Assembly (NCBI GenBank): GCA_028554795.2
Contig: CM068832.1
Location: 83,202,049 to 83,266,048 of the forward strand
Length of the DNA: 64,000 bases
Reading direction: 5' to 3'
DNA from: Sinohyriopsis cumingii
Lineage: Eukaryota; Mollusca; Bivalvia; Unionida; Unionidae
Position numbers and translations under genes: made by a program. The number at the start of each line of letters is the position of its first letter. Position 1 is the first letter of the stretch. This document shows positions 52,373-64,000 of this stretch, piece after piece. Under the pieces are notes generated by a model, which did no database searches, was not told the DNA's origin, and saw nothing but the letters and a program-made list of their open reading frames with translations.

Positions 52373-52585
52373 CTATGTGACATTCGTCTTACCGGCTTCA
52401 TAGATTTGCTTATGAATAGTGAATCTGGTGGAAAGCCAAAGCCTCTCAGCTTTACGGCGGTCTCTTTTGGCAGTGCGAAGCTGGTCCCTAAACACTGCTA
52501 TACCATGGAGAACACCTTTGAATTGAAATTCTGGACTTGGTAGCTGGGGCATGTTTGTCAAGCAATGAACGCAGGTAGTTATCAA
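52373..52585 (-). pseudogene. LINE linker between endonuclease and RT
   Basis: A 70-codon minus frame with RTAKRDRRKAERLWLSTRF, the basic helical linker found before the reverse transcriptase in CR1/L2-type ORF2 proteins. Confidence 0.75.
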
Positions 52586-52657
52586 GTTGTTCTGCGGTAG
52601 GAGGTTAGCAATTTTCTAGGTTAGCTTGGATGTCGTGCATTAGTTTGGTTCTATTTA

Positions 52658-53480
52658 TCATACGGATATTTCTCTTGGTAGAAGATAAAGATGGAGGGTT
52701 AGGGACTGATATGTCAAGATGGCATATAATGCAGAGGTGATCTGATGCATGGTCATGGGATACAAGGGAGGACCGTAGAATGTTATTATCATGTTTATGA
52801 AGAATCCAGTCGAAAATGAGACCATGTTTATAGGTGGGTTGGTTAACTGCGATTGTTTGAGGTTGAAAACATTAATGGAATCTATGAGATTTGATGTATT
52901 TGGGTTTATGGGACAGTCAAAGTGAAAGTTGAAATCTCCAAGAATTATCAGGTTGCCACCTATCGAATTTCCATTGTCCAGGACATTCGGAAACTGCTCA
53001 AAAAAGAGAGAGTCAGCCAGCTTGTTTTTTCCACTAGGAGGAGGGTGGTATAGGCAGAAAAAATGGACTGACCTTTGCTCCAGTGTGAGTGTGGTTTGGA
53101 CTAGTTCAAACGATGTGTGGTCGAAATTGACTGTTGTGGTGTGGTTAAGACGTTTTATCATGGTGTTCTTTGTGATGACACCAATTCCACCTCCGCGAGA
53201 ATTACGGGGGAACGACTTGATGGAGAACCAGTGGGTGTTAGATCCGCACACTTGGGTTCATCTCTTGATGATCTTAGCCATGTTTCTGTCAGGAAAAAGA
53301 TGTAAATATTCTGGTCGTTGATAAAATTAACTATTTCTGTGCGCTTTTCCGGTGGTCCTACTTTATGGACATTGAATAATGCAATACGCAGATGTATCAC
53401 TTGGATAGTTGATACAAAGGTTGACGAATTAATTGGGATATGAATTAGGTTATCTAATATAACGATCGAACTTTTTTTAA
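52658..53480 (-). pseudogene. APE-type endonuclease of the LINE, broken
   Basis: The first piece (53658-53158 frame) includes LRIALFNVHKVGPPEKRTEI and IFFLTETWLRS (metal-binding Glu in TETW). The second (53251-52658) includes SRGGGIGVITKN, FFCLYHPPPSG, LIILGDFNFHFD and a degraded C-terminal SDH region. This is the phosphodiesterase that nicks target DNA. One frameshift near 53200 separates the pieces, and the C-terminal catalytic His block looks damaged. Confidence 0.9.
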
Positions 53481-53699
53481 ATTCTTGACCCGAAATAAAG
53501 GATATAACAGAAATACGTCTTCCTGTTCTACGCCGGCCAGCATAGAAAAAACGTTTCTTTTTCCCCTTCTGTTTACATTTAGGTAATGATGAATGTAGTC
53601 CTAGTTCGTTTAGTCTAGAGCACAATGTAGTGTGGAGAGCCAAGGAGTGGTCATTCAAAGCAATTAATGAGGGTATATTGTAGCATCAACGGGTTGACT

Positions 53700-54682
53700 T
53701 GCAAGTATCACGTGATGGCAGTTTGTTGAAAAACAAGACAGCTGATAAAAAGTATAATTGTTCCTATTTCCAAAACAAAGAGATGAAGAAACACATACGA
53801 ATTGAACAGCCAATACATACTGAACACAATAACGTAGATAAAAACAGACAAAAAGTACAAATATCGTGAAAACGGCACAAAAAAGACGGAACACCTGTTC
53901 AAGCCGGTTAAGCGATAGCGGTCATCTTGTTTCTTCGATCGTATGAAACAAACATATAGCTTTATTCACCGTCATAAGTGATTTAAAATGTTCAATATGA
54001 ACAGGCATGAATCTTATGACTATTTTCGAGATCTATTTCAAGTTGGTTTAATTGTTTGCTAAAACCATTAGTTTCATTGCAGTCGTTATTGTTTTCATAT
54101 TAAACAACATCATCCTCGTTATAAAACCTTCACCAATTACTTCTAATGATACTAAATTGCAATTATGGTTCCTAACATCTAGTTGAGAATTTTAATATAG
54201 AATATTTATTCGTTTTTGTCTCAAATGTGTTGATTATAATTCTTGCTAATTGTATTATGTTATGTTTCGTGCAATTTATGTTAAGTGTAACGGCACACAC
54301 ATATAAGAATGTCTCTGCGATGTAACAAAGATAGCGACATAATTGGTATAGTTTATATTTGTTTGTAAACGGTATTATTCTGCTTTGGTTCTACATGTGA
54401 GCAATTCTACATTTATTATTTAAGACAAAGTAAAATTAGTTATTAATAGTTATGCTAATCTTAATATATTCAGCTAGTAGGTAGCAATACATGTAAAAAA
54501 TAAAATGTAATGTCACATCATCAAATCTATTAGAAGACATTTTAAATAAAAATATATCAGAAGTTTAAAAGCAGCGATGATCAAAGTTGTTCTCCACCAT
54601 ATGATAGCCAAACTGCATGTATATAGAAAAATTGCATGCTATTGTTTAATAAAATTATTAAAATGCTTCTTATTTTGTAAAA
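53700..54682. other. AT-rich non-coding stretch
   Basis: No gene or repeat family recognised upstream of the LINE 5' end. Confidence 0.5.
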
Positions 54683-54914
<232 letters not shown>

Positions 54915-55239
54915 CGTGTAGATGCCGTGTGGTCTTTTTTCTACGTGAAATTTAAAAAAATTATTGACAGGAAGTGCAGTAGTTATAAAGTTAGTATTTC
55001 TGTACAATCTAGGAATCCAGATCATGGTTTAAAACTACCATAAATGACATAAACGTAAGAAAACACATACATATGAGATAGAAGTTTTATGTTGCCCAGC
55101 GATCCATAACATACCCCATTAAATACGATAGAGTTTATTATCCTTCTTATATCGAATGTTGCCAGCGTTGGAAATCAACTACTTAAAATACCTTCACCTT
55201 TAAATTCTGTTTCGTATACACTCATAGCACGTTCCACTA

Positions 55240-55358
<119 letters not shown>

Positions 55359-55396
55359 TGATGTGATTAACATTTTTATCGTAACTTTAACAATTT

Positions 55397-55600
55397 TTCA
55401 GTGATATTGCTACGATGCCTGCAGTGTGACAGTTTATAGTGATGTCTAGCACTGGGGCATCATGTTGCAAACATGTAGTATGATGTCCCACCCAGGTACA
55501 TTATTCTGACACCAGGGCGACCAGTCCTAACACAAACCTCTTAATACTGAGCGTCTAGCGAGGCAGCTGTTAGTACCATTTTTATAAGTCTTTGTTTATA
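55397..55600 (-). mobile_element. SINE body, family B, copy 2 (head missing)
   Basis: Shares TGCTACGATG, CAGTTTATAGTGATGTCTAG, ATGTCCCACCCAG, CCAGTCCTAAC and GAGGCAGCTGTTAGTACC with the full copy at 62163-62456. The tRNA-like head is absent. It sits 40 bases from a compound microsatellite. Confidence 0.9.
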
Positions 55601-56929
55601 TATAAACAGTGTACAAACCCTAAAGGAATGTTAAAGGTTCGGAGCTTTTTTTTTCCTTTAACAATATGTAATAAAAAGATGATTTATGTTGAGTAGACAC
55701 AAATACGTATTTCAATTAGGATGATATATTTTACTCGGGAAGTGGAATGATGTTTCATTGTCATAGGCTTGACGACTATTAACCATTAAATGTTTTCCAC
55801 ATATTTACTCATAACCTAATGACAAATATTATCCGTCATTAAACAGTGAGAGGGGGAACGTGGGACGGAGGGAGAGAGTTGGATACTTTGATTGCCACAT
55901 TGGATCTGATGGAACTGGTGTACACTTCAAAGTATGGCCTTTAATTGATCTAAAGCTCCCTGACTTAAACAAATAATGGACTCAGCCATTATGAGAACTC
56001 TGAACCTAATTTTATCTAGCCATCCCCAAATACTACTTCTGTTGCTATTTACTGATAGCTTACGTACATTCAGAGAAAGCACTAACCTCAGTTTCTAGGT
56101 TTAACTTGTCAGTGTTCTAGAATATGTTTTAAAAATATAACACAAGAACAACAAAGCAAACGTCAACCATAATCAATTGTTCACTTTACTTCAATGAATC
56201 GATGAAAGAATTTCTGAATGGTTTTCAAGTGGTTTTTTAATGTGTTGTCGTAGATGATTGCGGCATCGATGTACTCGTAAAAATTATCTAGACCGGATGT
56301 AATCATATTCATTAAACGCTGGAGTTACAAATGCCGAAATTTCTTTTGTTCTTTCCGTGAATGGAATTCGCAACAATCCTTACAAAAGGTAATAATTAAT
56401 GAAAGAGGTTGCATATTCAAATGTGTCAATTAAGTCATCGATTCGTGACATTGGAAATAAATATGTTTGATTGACTTTGTTAATGTTTGTATGACGTGCA
56501 ACTGAGGTACTTATTATCTAGTTTAGGCACTTCCATTGGCGATCAAATAATGAATTTCGTGTCACAAACAATCCTGTTTTGAGATTATTCATCCGGTAAG
56601 GCTGCTGTTTGCCAGGTGTAAAATCTACAATATTCAACATCAAGGTAGAATTTAGTTGTTATTGTTAAAATATCTGGAAGAAAATACTCATATTCACAGA
56701 ATAACAAGTTTGTTCAGTCTTTCCTTGGGTATTTAGACGAGAATGTTTATGGTTCAGATTATTCAATGTGTCTGAATTCCGAAGATTGGTTGCAATAAAT
56801 TAAGTACCGACCGATTGTACACCATCTTATCAACCTGCACTACGTGGGACAGGTACAATTTCATTGATTGAATGACATTAGTGATATGTCTATCAATACA
56901 CTATTTTCACATTTTGATATTTTGAAGTT
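55601..56929. other. Non-coding, nothing recognised
   Basis: AT-rich. It may include the 3' part of the Gypsy-like element but no LTR or further pol block could be read. Confidence 0.45.
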
Positions 56930-57480
56930 GTTTATATTTCGTCCTTACAAGAGTGTTACAACATTATTTCAGTCACTTACATGCTTTTATATTGTATAAG
57001 AACCATAATACCAAGCCTAGAGAGATTTTCGAGACATGGGCAGGAGAACAAGATCTATATCGTCAGGCTGAAAACTCCTTTGCATTGCATTTTTGTATGA
57101 GTAAATTGAAGATTAGCCTTGCTACTTCACAAGCTCATGACAACCACAATTTCTATTTGCAATCAGAAACATAATCAAGACGATAGCTATATGAATCTTC
57201 TGTTGAAGAATATTTCTGGTCTAATAACTTCAATGGTTGAAGGAAAGTATACCAAAAACCTAGTTCAAAAGGACTAAACCGACTGAGTCTTGAACTGATC
57301 CCTAACAGCAAAGAACGGCAAATCAACCAGCTCGTTCCAATCATTGCCTGTCTCAAAGTAATATGACCTATGCATATTCTTCAGAACGTGATGAAATCAT
57401 TCTTAATCCTTTTGGCCTTCAGAGTAATGGGCAGACAATTTGATGAATGCATAATTGATACGTATGTTGCTGGAAATATC
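56930..57480 (-). pseudogene. Ty3/Gypsy integrase C-terminal remnant
   Basis: On the minus strand, in order and with frame shifts: SAHYSEGQ (about 57440), FHHVLKNMHRSYYFETG (about 57395-57340), DWNELVDLPFFAVRD, FSPFELGF (about 57280-57255), LQPLKLL, then QRSFQPDDIDLVLLP (about 57075-57030) and AWYYGSYTI (about 57010). The first blocks are the end of the integrase catalytic core (the Glu region before the 'FH..LK' helix); the last is the GPY/F module, with Gly-Ser-Tyr in place of Gly-Pro-Tyr. Integrase inserts element DNA into the host genome. The rest of pol was not recognised. Confidence 0.82.
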
Positions 57481-60400
57481 GAGATAGAAAATTTGACTTT
57501 TGATAAGATTGGACAGTTTTAGGAACGATACAAGTGTAGACATATATCAACGTTTAATCTCGTGTAATAGTTTTAATATTCCTCAAATAAATTGTCCTTG
57601 TGGACACGCACGTTATGACAAATTATTGGTTGTATAACACAGTATTTGGTAAGGCACAGTCTACAATTATTTTGCTTTGTTAAGTGCAGGAATAGTCTGC
57701 AGACGATCCTTATGTATCATCTGATTTGTTTTTCTTAAAGTTTAAAAAGCGTGACAAGATTTACAGAATTTAGAAATATCACTTTTAATTCTTGGTCAAG
57801 AAAATATAATTTAAGATATTTTCACCACCCAAGAACGTGTTATGGGCTGGACAAAACATTTTTTGTTTATATGACGTATTAACAACAGCTGCACATTTCA
57901 CGACCACTCATCACCAGTGGTTACCTCAGGTTGTCTCCATTTTAGCATAAGGATCCCATTTTTCACAAAAAAGTAACATGTACTTTTGCGACTTCAGTTT
58001 CGCTAATAGCCTTCTAAAACAAAATTGATTATCTCAAGATCATTCATGTTCGACAGCAAGAGATTGTTGATTCTTACCTTTATTAGAATAACGAGAATGG
58101 TAGAAGAAAGATAATCAGCCTGAGCAATACCTCTTGATTCATTAATGCTAGGAGAAATAGTTGCCTCATTCAAGATCTGGTTAATAAAACCTGTCATCAT
58201 ATGGAACAGTGCGTTGATAAAACCATTCGCAAGAGCTCTCTTTGTTGTCACCCTAGAAATTGGACAAGAGGGTATACATTAACGATTTCATTTACCATGG
58301 GAACAACGTTTTAAGGCAAATAATTCTTCTAAAAAAAAACTTGACTCACCAAAAAATTATTTTCTTATGTTACGTGTTTAGTCTCGAAGAAACACTGACA
58401 CAAAAAAGGGAAAACGACAAGCTTTGACAATTGTAACAAATAATTTATTTTCCTGGAAATATACTGTAAAAATGAAAACAATATGATAACTTGCGATTTC
58501 CATAATCAAATCCAAAAATAATACAAGAATAATCCACGAATACAATTTTTGAGGTCCTAATATTGAAATGTTCTTATGATTCCAAGTTCGAGACCCGACG
58601 AAGAATCCAAGATGGAAGGCGATGCCATATGTTTAGCATATACTGTGTTGACGTCTATAATTCCTTGTAGAAACATAATAATTAATCCTCCAGTCTTGGA
58701 AACCCAAATAAAATTTTCAAGAAAAGTCCTTGTTCAAGAGTTCTGTATGAATACAATATTATTTCCAGAGAAACGAATTAATCTTCTAGGGTCCAAAAAA
58801 CCTGAAGGAAAATTAACATGTAATTCAAAAACTCAAACTTCAATTCTGGTCACAACAGAAGAAAACAGCTTGACATCAATCGTTTAAAAGCCCGGACGCT
58901 GAGATTTCTTTCTCTAAACATCACTATTAGTACTATGTATTTTCCAATTTCGGAAATGCCTAATTGAGAAATAGAGGATCACGTGATCATGTCAACATGT
59001 AAAAGTCACATAGTTCCTGTATGTCCTTGACAAGAACCAATCATTTTATTCCAAGAAAATGTATCTAAGCAAAAACTTAGGTCAAACGTCATTTTATGGA
59101 AAATTTGATATTCCTCGTAAAAAAATACAATACATTGATATGTAAAGAAAGTAAATAGATTCAATAACCCATAAACAATCAAATCAAATCAAAAACAACT
59201 TAAATCAAATATAAATTAAATTATATATATGTAACAATCTCCATATAGAGTATTGCCCAGGAATAAACAAATACCTTTGGGTAAAAAACTACGCTCCGAC
59301 TGTCACGATTCCTGGGACTAACTCTGATAACGTATTTGCATAATGCTGAAGAAGACCAACAAAGCCGCAATCTTATCTACTCCATGAGGAAGAACAATTT
59401 CACTTGAAGAAGTCTCTGATAAAGGCAAAGTACCTGATAATAAAAGACTATAAGAATATCCCGTGTCTCTAGAAGTTTTAATGAGGATAAGCAACATATA
59501 ATCAGTAACAAGGAATATACAACCATTCGACATAAATGATTCACAATTCTTCATAATAAAATCAGATGGGAACCGCTGGACTCAACACATTTATTGCTTT
59601 CAATACGTTAACATAACTTTAACCTTTAAGAAATAAGAGCATTTGGGATAGCTTTATGTTATGGTGTGTTTTGCAATCTGTTGCAATCTTATATGCTATC
59701 GGCCTTTGATCTTGGATTAAGTGCACGTATGAACTGATGAAGATTTCTTATCAGTCTTATTAGAAGTTTGATTGCTAAAGATTATGCCAGATTGAGATTA
59801 TGAAATTCTTATATGAGACTGAGACGAAGTTTTACGAAAAACATAAATTGCATATCCCTTTCATCTGCTTCTGCTTTTGCGTGGTGAGATCACTCTATGA
59901 TCATACACTGCTGTGGAATGCGATCAATTCGGGTCAGAGATCGATCATAGCTCGCTTCGCATTTCATCATCAACAATTTCTGCGTTTACAGATGTTCGAT
60001 CGCTCTTTGTGCAAGAGTATCTTTAAATCGTTCCACAATAGTCTGATAGTAATGTACATGAACATAACCAAGATTTAAACCTTCACATAATATTTCACCA
60101 ATTAGTCAGGGAGGGCTCCAAGAAACTCTTTAGCTCGGTTCACTCATCATAACCTGTGCCATGTTAATGGGTCGCGGCATAAATGTGTTTAACTGCGTCT
60201 GCGACGCTTGCTGCATCTTTAGACGTCAGCTACTCCAGTTCATTGTATATGCTTGCAATATCGACAATAGCTAGTGCTTACTTGCACATTCACAAACGAC
60301 CTTTTCAGTTACGTACCTGATCATGTTATAGAAACAGAAGATCAGCTTTATGAAATGTGTTAATGGTTCTTACATCAAGCCACCCTTGTCTTGCATGTCA

Positions 60401-60790
60401 TGGGTCGGTAAATTTATTACTCTAATGATAGTCAAGCAAACTAATGTGTGACATTCGCTGCGATTCAATAGCAGCTCCACCTTTTAAATAAACATGTGAA
60501 CACGGAAGTTATCATAAATGTAAACACCCGATCTAAAAACTGGTTCCATGAATAGTAGTTTTACCATTTCTTGTTTGCGCTCGAGCTGGTTTTGCAAAAC
60601 ATGTTTCTGATTATAGTGTTATAACAACGACATTGAACATTGCCTGGGCGAGAAAATATTCATCCGTTTTTGTTGTTTTCTTCATTGCTTTATCGCGCAG
60701 GCAAAAGCTATGCTACCCAGGTACAGTGTAATGTTTCCAAACTGAATTAAGGATTTAGTTATATTGTGTGGCAATGTCGCGCATGATTTA
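57481..60790. other. Unassigned, possible transposon remnants
   Basis: Open frames at 58003-58251 (minus; MTTKRALANGFINALFH), 58576-58887 (plus, 103 codons), 59318-59554 (minus) and 59800-60078 (plus) lack recognisable motifs. The minus frames lie upstream of the Gypsy integrase on the same strand and could be older parts of it or of another element. Confidence 0.3.
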
Positions 60791-60799
60791 GCAACGTTT

Positions 60800-62134
60800 A
60801 ATTTGACCTGGTGTGCCGCAGGATACTTATGGAATCATGTTCGAAATATCCATGAGCCATCATTTATTTAACCGGAGCGTCCTTTTGCTACGGGTATTAA
60901 CGGAAGCGTTAGACACAAACATGTCCGACACAAATGTGTCCAGCAAACGATGTATCAATCATAATAAGCATATAGAATATAAACACCTACCAGCGATGCC
61001 ATCGTAGACTCAGCTGAACGACATATTAAAGCCATGCGCGGTCAAATGGAACGTTTATTTTAGTAGATGGGTACACATAATGCGTAAACAAATGTTACAA
61101 TAACAAGGATTTTCATTGGAAGACCTCACATGTTAGTATGAATAAACATTTACACCGGTGACCAAACCTGCGGGTGAAACTGCCGCACAAATGAAGAAAA
61201 TCACAGAAACTACAGACGCATTGAACAGATGAATAGATGGTTCATTTTAATCAAGACAGCCATTTGTGTCGAAAATATTCACAAAGCCCCGTTTTGCAAA
61301 CGCGAAGACTGAGTGCAAGATGACATTTTAGACAGACCCATGTATTGATTTTAGATGTCAGAGCGTCAATTGAAAACCTTCCACTGTTACCACCACCGAT
61401 TTTCCAGTCAATGATGAATACAAAACGTCAATAGTTTCATGAACGAGGTCGTCAGTTGCTCTTTCAAAATCGTATGAATGAATCGCAACTTGAATTCGAA
61501 TAATCAGCCGCAATAGAACATGGACCTTGACATAAATCTGAACTCTTGTAGAAACCTCAAGTACCTTCCTCGCCAAACGAGTTTCAAAGTAAAGTGCTGC
61601 ATCAGTTGCAGAAAGCGGAATTGTGTGGGTTGTGTGACGATCTCGTGCAAAGGCTGCGAACAAGGAACGAGGCCACAGAGGCCACATCAACAAGTCAGCA
61701 GTTACTCACAATGACGTCATTTACGTTTCCTGCGTTTATACATGAACTTGGCCTGAAAACGTTAATGAAATTCCCTCAGACAAACAAATCTTGCCGTCTT
61801 ACCCTAACGTGTCCTGATACTAAATTGTCAGCATTCCTTTGACCATTCAGATTAATTTAATCATCAATAATATCAGTTGAAGTTACGAAACGGAGTCTCG
61901 GCCACGATTGCGTCGCATACCTACATGCTGTTAGGAATTTCACCTACTGTGGAATCAGGTGATTTGCTATCCAATACTACCGCTTCTTCTGTGCATATCC
62001 CAAATTACAATTCCTGGATGACACAGTCCCATTTTTCTCATGGTAGACCAGGACGGGTATATGATGGATACGGGATACTACTGAATATTAATACAGGCCC
62101 AATGCTTAGATATAATGCTTGTCGTACGTACTAG
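60800..62134. other. GC-richer block with coding-like frames, unidentified
   Basis: Frames on both strands look better than chance: minus 61693-61358 (111 codons, RDRHTTHTIPLSATDAALYF then several beta-strand-like Val/Ile stretches), plus 61520-61714 with a cysteine pattern CCISCRKRNCVGC...SCKGC, and plus 61877-62134 (85 codons). A plus reading around 61170-61320 has open runs such as TKPAGETAAQMKKITETTD. No family recognised. Confidence 0.3.
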
Positions 62135-62162
62135 TATGACGTGGGTTTGGTTTTGATTTGCA

Positions 62163-62456
62163 ACCTAGTTTTAACAATTTTTCAATGATATCGCTACGAT
62201 GTCTGCAATGTACCAGTTTATAGTGATGTCTAGCACTGGGGTATCATGCCACATACATGTAGCATGATGTCCCACCCAGTCACATTATCCTGACACCAAG
62301 CCGACCAGTCCTAACACTAACCTCTTAATGCTGAACGCCAAGCGAGGTAACTGTTAGTACCATTTTTGCAAGTCTCTGGTATGACTCGGCCGGGGATGGA
62401 ACCCATGACCTCCCGCATCCGAGGAGGACGCTCTAACCACTAGGCCACCGGAACGG
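62163..62456 (-). mobile_element. tRNA-headed SINE, family B, full copy
   Basis: On the minus strand it starts with a tRNA-like head, GGTGGCCTAGTGGTTAGAGC (A box) and GGGTTCCATCCC (B box) about 35 bases on, followed by GAGTCATACCAGAGACTTGC and the body shared with the two headless copies. Family B is unrelated to family A in both head and body. Its pol III promoter boxes look close to consensus. Confidence 0.93.
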
Positions 62457-63040
62457 TCGTACTTGTATGATACCAAAGCGTGTTAATAAGCCTGAAAAAA
62501 GTTTAAGTGGTATATTTCGGAACTGAAATTAGCGATGTTGACCAGCAATTATTTAGAGGCGTACCAAACGGTGATTCTGGCTTCGCTAAGCAAGTTTCAA
62601 CATGAGTCGCTGATAGCATCTAAAGCGCTTGAAAACTATGTCATTGCTATCATTTCCTCTCATATATTTATTTTTTAATTTGATAATTAAATTGTTTGAT
62701 AAATTTTACAAACCATGTTACTTTTGCTTTGTTTTTGTTACTTAATGACCGTAGAGTCGCAAGAAAATTCTGCAGTGAAATTAGAAAACAATCATCGCAA
62801 CGGTGTGTTCCTTGGAAAACGTGAACAATGCAGAAGAAGTTGTTGATATAGTCATTTATAATACCGTATAACACATTCGCGAGCTTATGTGTTGGTCTAG
62901 GTGTTCGATATGTTTAAAATGCAGCAAATGTTTTAAATTACGCAATCACCTTTGCAGACCATGTGAATCTGTTCGAGAGTGTAAAGGAGCGCTCCGGCGA
63001 AGATTCGCCGAAACTAGTGTTGCAAATGTTTTCCATCAAT
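62457..63040. other. Mostly non-coding; short Cys-rich frame
   Basis: A + frame at 62887-63072 starts MCWSRCSICLKCSKCF and continues HLCRPCESVREC. The Cys spacing is finger-like but the frame is short and runs into the minisatellite. Treated as unproven. Confidence 0.3.
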
Positions 63041-64000
63041 CCATGACTGTTCAATATATCGTTCCAGTATGAATTGTATCAATCTATGACTGTCCGAATT
63101 GTTCATCCATGTACGAATGTCCCAATGTTACATAAATCTTGTTTTGTCCCAATTTTCGCATTAATTTATGTGCGTCTCAATTTTTCATAAGTCTATGACT
63201 GTCTAATATATCAATACAGTATGAACTTTATCAGCGTACGACTGTCCCAATATTTTATCCATGTATGAGTGTCCCAAGTTTACAAAAATCTGCCTTTCCC
63301 AAGTTTTCATTTATCTATGACAGAACCATTTTCCATTAAATAATATGGCTGGTCCAAGTTTCCATCAATCTATGATTGTCCCAACTTCCATCAATCTATA
63401 TTTGTCCCAATTTTTTATCCATCTATGACGGTCCCAATTTTTCATCAATCTATGACTGTCCAATATATCAGTTCAGTGTAAATTTATCAACTTATAACTG
63501 TCCCAATTTTTCGTTCTTCTATTTGTGTCCCAAGTTTTGTATCAATCTATCGATGTCCCAATTTTTCATCAATCAGTGACTTTCACAATCTTTTTTCAAG
63601 CTATAACTGTCCCAATTTTTCATCGACCTATGACTGTCTTCAATTTTCATCAATCTTCCAATATTTCAGTCCAGTATAAATTTATTAATCTAGGACTGTC
63701 TCAATATTTCATCATTCTATGATTGTCCCAATTTTGTATCAATCTATGACTGTCCCACATTTTCATCAATCTATGACTGTCCAATACGTCTTTCCAGTAC
63801 GAATTTATAAATCTATGACTGTCTCAATTTTTCATTTACCTATCAGTGCCTTAATTGTTTATCAGTCTATAGTTGTCCCGATGTTCATCCATCTATGACT
63901 TTCCCAATTTTTCTTCAATCCATGACTGTCCCAAGTTTTGATCAGTCTATGACTATCCCCATTTTGCTTCAATTTGAGACTGTCTAATATTTCAGACCAG
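63041..64000. repeat. Degenerate 25-30 bp minisatellite, cut by window end
   Basis: At least 30 imperfect copies of a unit like CATCAATCTATGACTGTCCC plus AATTTTT. A longer-period variant with CCAATAT(A/T)TCA(G/T)T(C/T)CAGTA recurs about every 200-300 bases (near 63050, 63210, 63460, 63660, 63785, 63990), indicating a higher-order repeat. Open frames across it only reflect the unit. Confidence 0.93.

Larger units (their letters stand above)
50296..53680 (-). mobile_element. CR1/L2-like non-LTR retrotransposon, nearly full ORF2
   Basis: On the minus strand, from 53.68 kb down, the order is endonuclease, a linker, reverse transcriptase, the conserved C-terminal tail, a short 3' UTR with AAGCGCTTAGAAC and a terminal (ATT)n array (50296-50347). 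That is the standard layout of the CR1/L2 group. The 5' end is not sharp, and no ORF1 was recognised. Stops and frameshifts split ORF2 into at least five pieces, so the copy is inactive, but it is much better preserved than the other elements here and therefore younger. Confidence 0.9.

Noticed and set aside
51909-53321. + strand ORFs of up to 149 codons
   Set aside because: Antisense shadows of the LINE ORF2, which reads clearly on the minus strand.
62375-62456. Possible tRNA gene on the minus strand
   Set aside because: It has pol III boxes but continues into a SINE body shared with two other copies, and the stems do not close into a clean cloverleaf.

Overview
This is a stretch of animal nuclear DNA, most likely from a mollusc or another lophotrochozoan. 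The DNA is AT-rich, exons are small with GT/AG borders and kilobase introns, long (TA)n and (TATC)n arrays are common, and there are two families of tRNA-headed SINEs plus non-LTR, Ty3/Gypsy-like and Maverick/Polinton-like remnants. Nothing bacterial (operons, Shine-Dalgarno sites, dense ORFs) is present. The phylum is inferred from repeat style and cannot be proven from the window.

The one host gene I can build lies on the + strand between about 16.3 and 46.5 kb. Seven exons fit together in frame: four exons forming two tandem atypical C-type-lectin-like domains (16346-16534 + 24185-24292, then 24543-24737 + 25942-26037), a Ser/Thr-rich stalk exon (36183-36293), a transmembrane exon (40395-40485) and a 175-residue tyrosine-rich cytoplasmic tail (45986-46514). 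All splice phases are compatible (phase 1 throughout, phase 2 between membrane and tail exons). The predicted product is a single-pass lectin-like receptor whose tail has ten tyrosines, two ITIM-like sites and a threefold Tyr-(Asn/Asp)-Lys motif. The 5' exon(s), including a signal peptide, were not found.

Region by region: 1-8.9 kb is repeats, two SINEs and decayed frames; 8.9-13.7 kb is a heavily decayed Polinton-like element on the + strand (P-loop ATPase and adenain-type protease remnants); 14.4-24 kb is satellites, the first lectin exon and unidentified decayed frames; 26.5-34.5 kb, inside the third-to-last intron, holds a second Polinton-like remnant in antisense (major capsid, two protease copies, two copies of a zinc-finger frame) flanked by diverged direct repeats; 46.5-49 kb is 3' flank; 49.4-53.7 kb has two non-LTR retrotransposon pieces, one nearly complete; 56.9-57.5 kb has a Ty3/Gypsy integrase C-terminus; 58-64 kb holds weak decayed frames, a SINE and a degenerate minisatellite running off the window end.

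All calls come from reading the sequence by eye with hand translation; no similarity search was run. Mobile-element genes are broken by stops and frameshifts and are described as remnants only.
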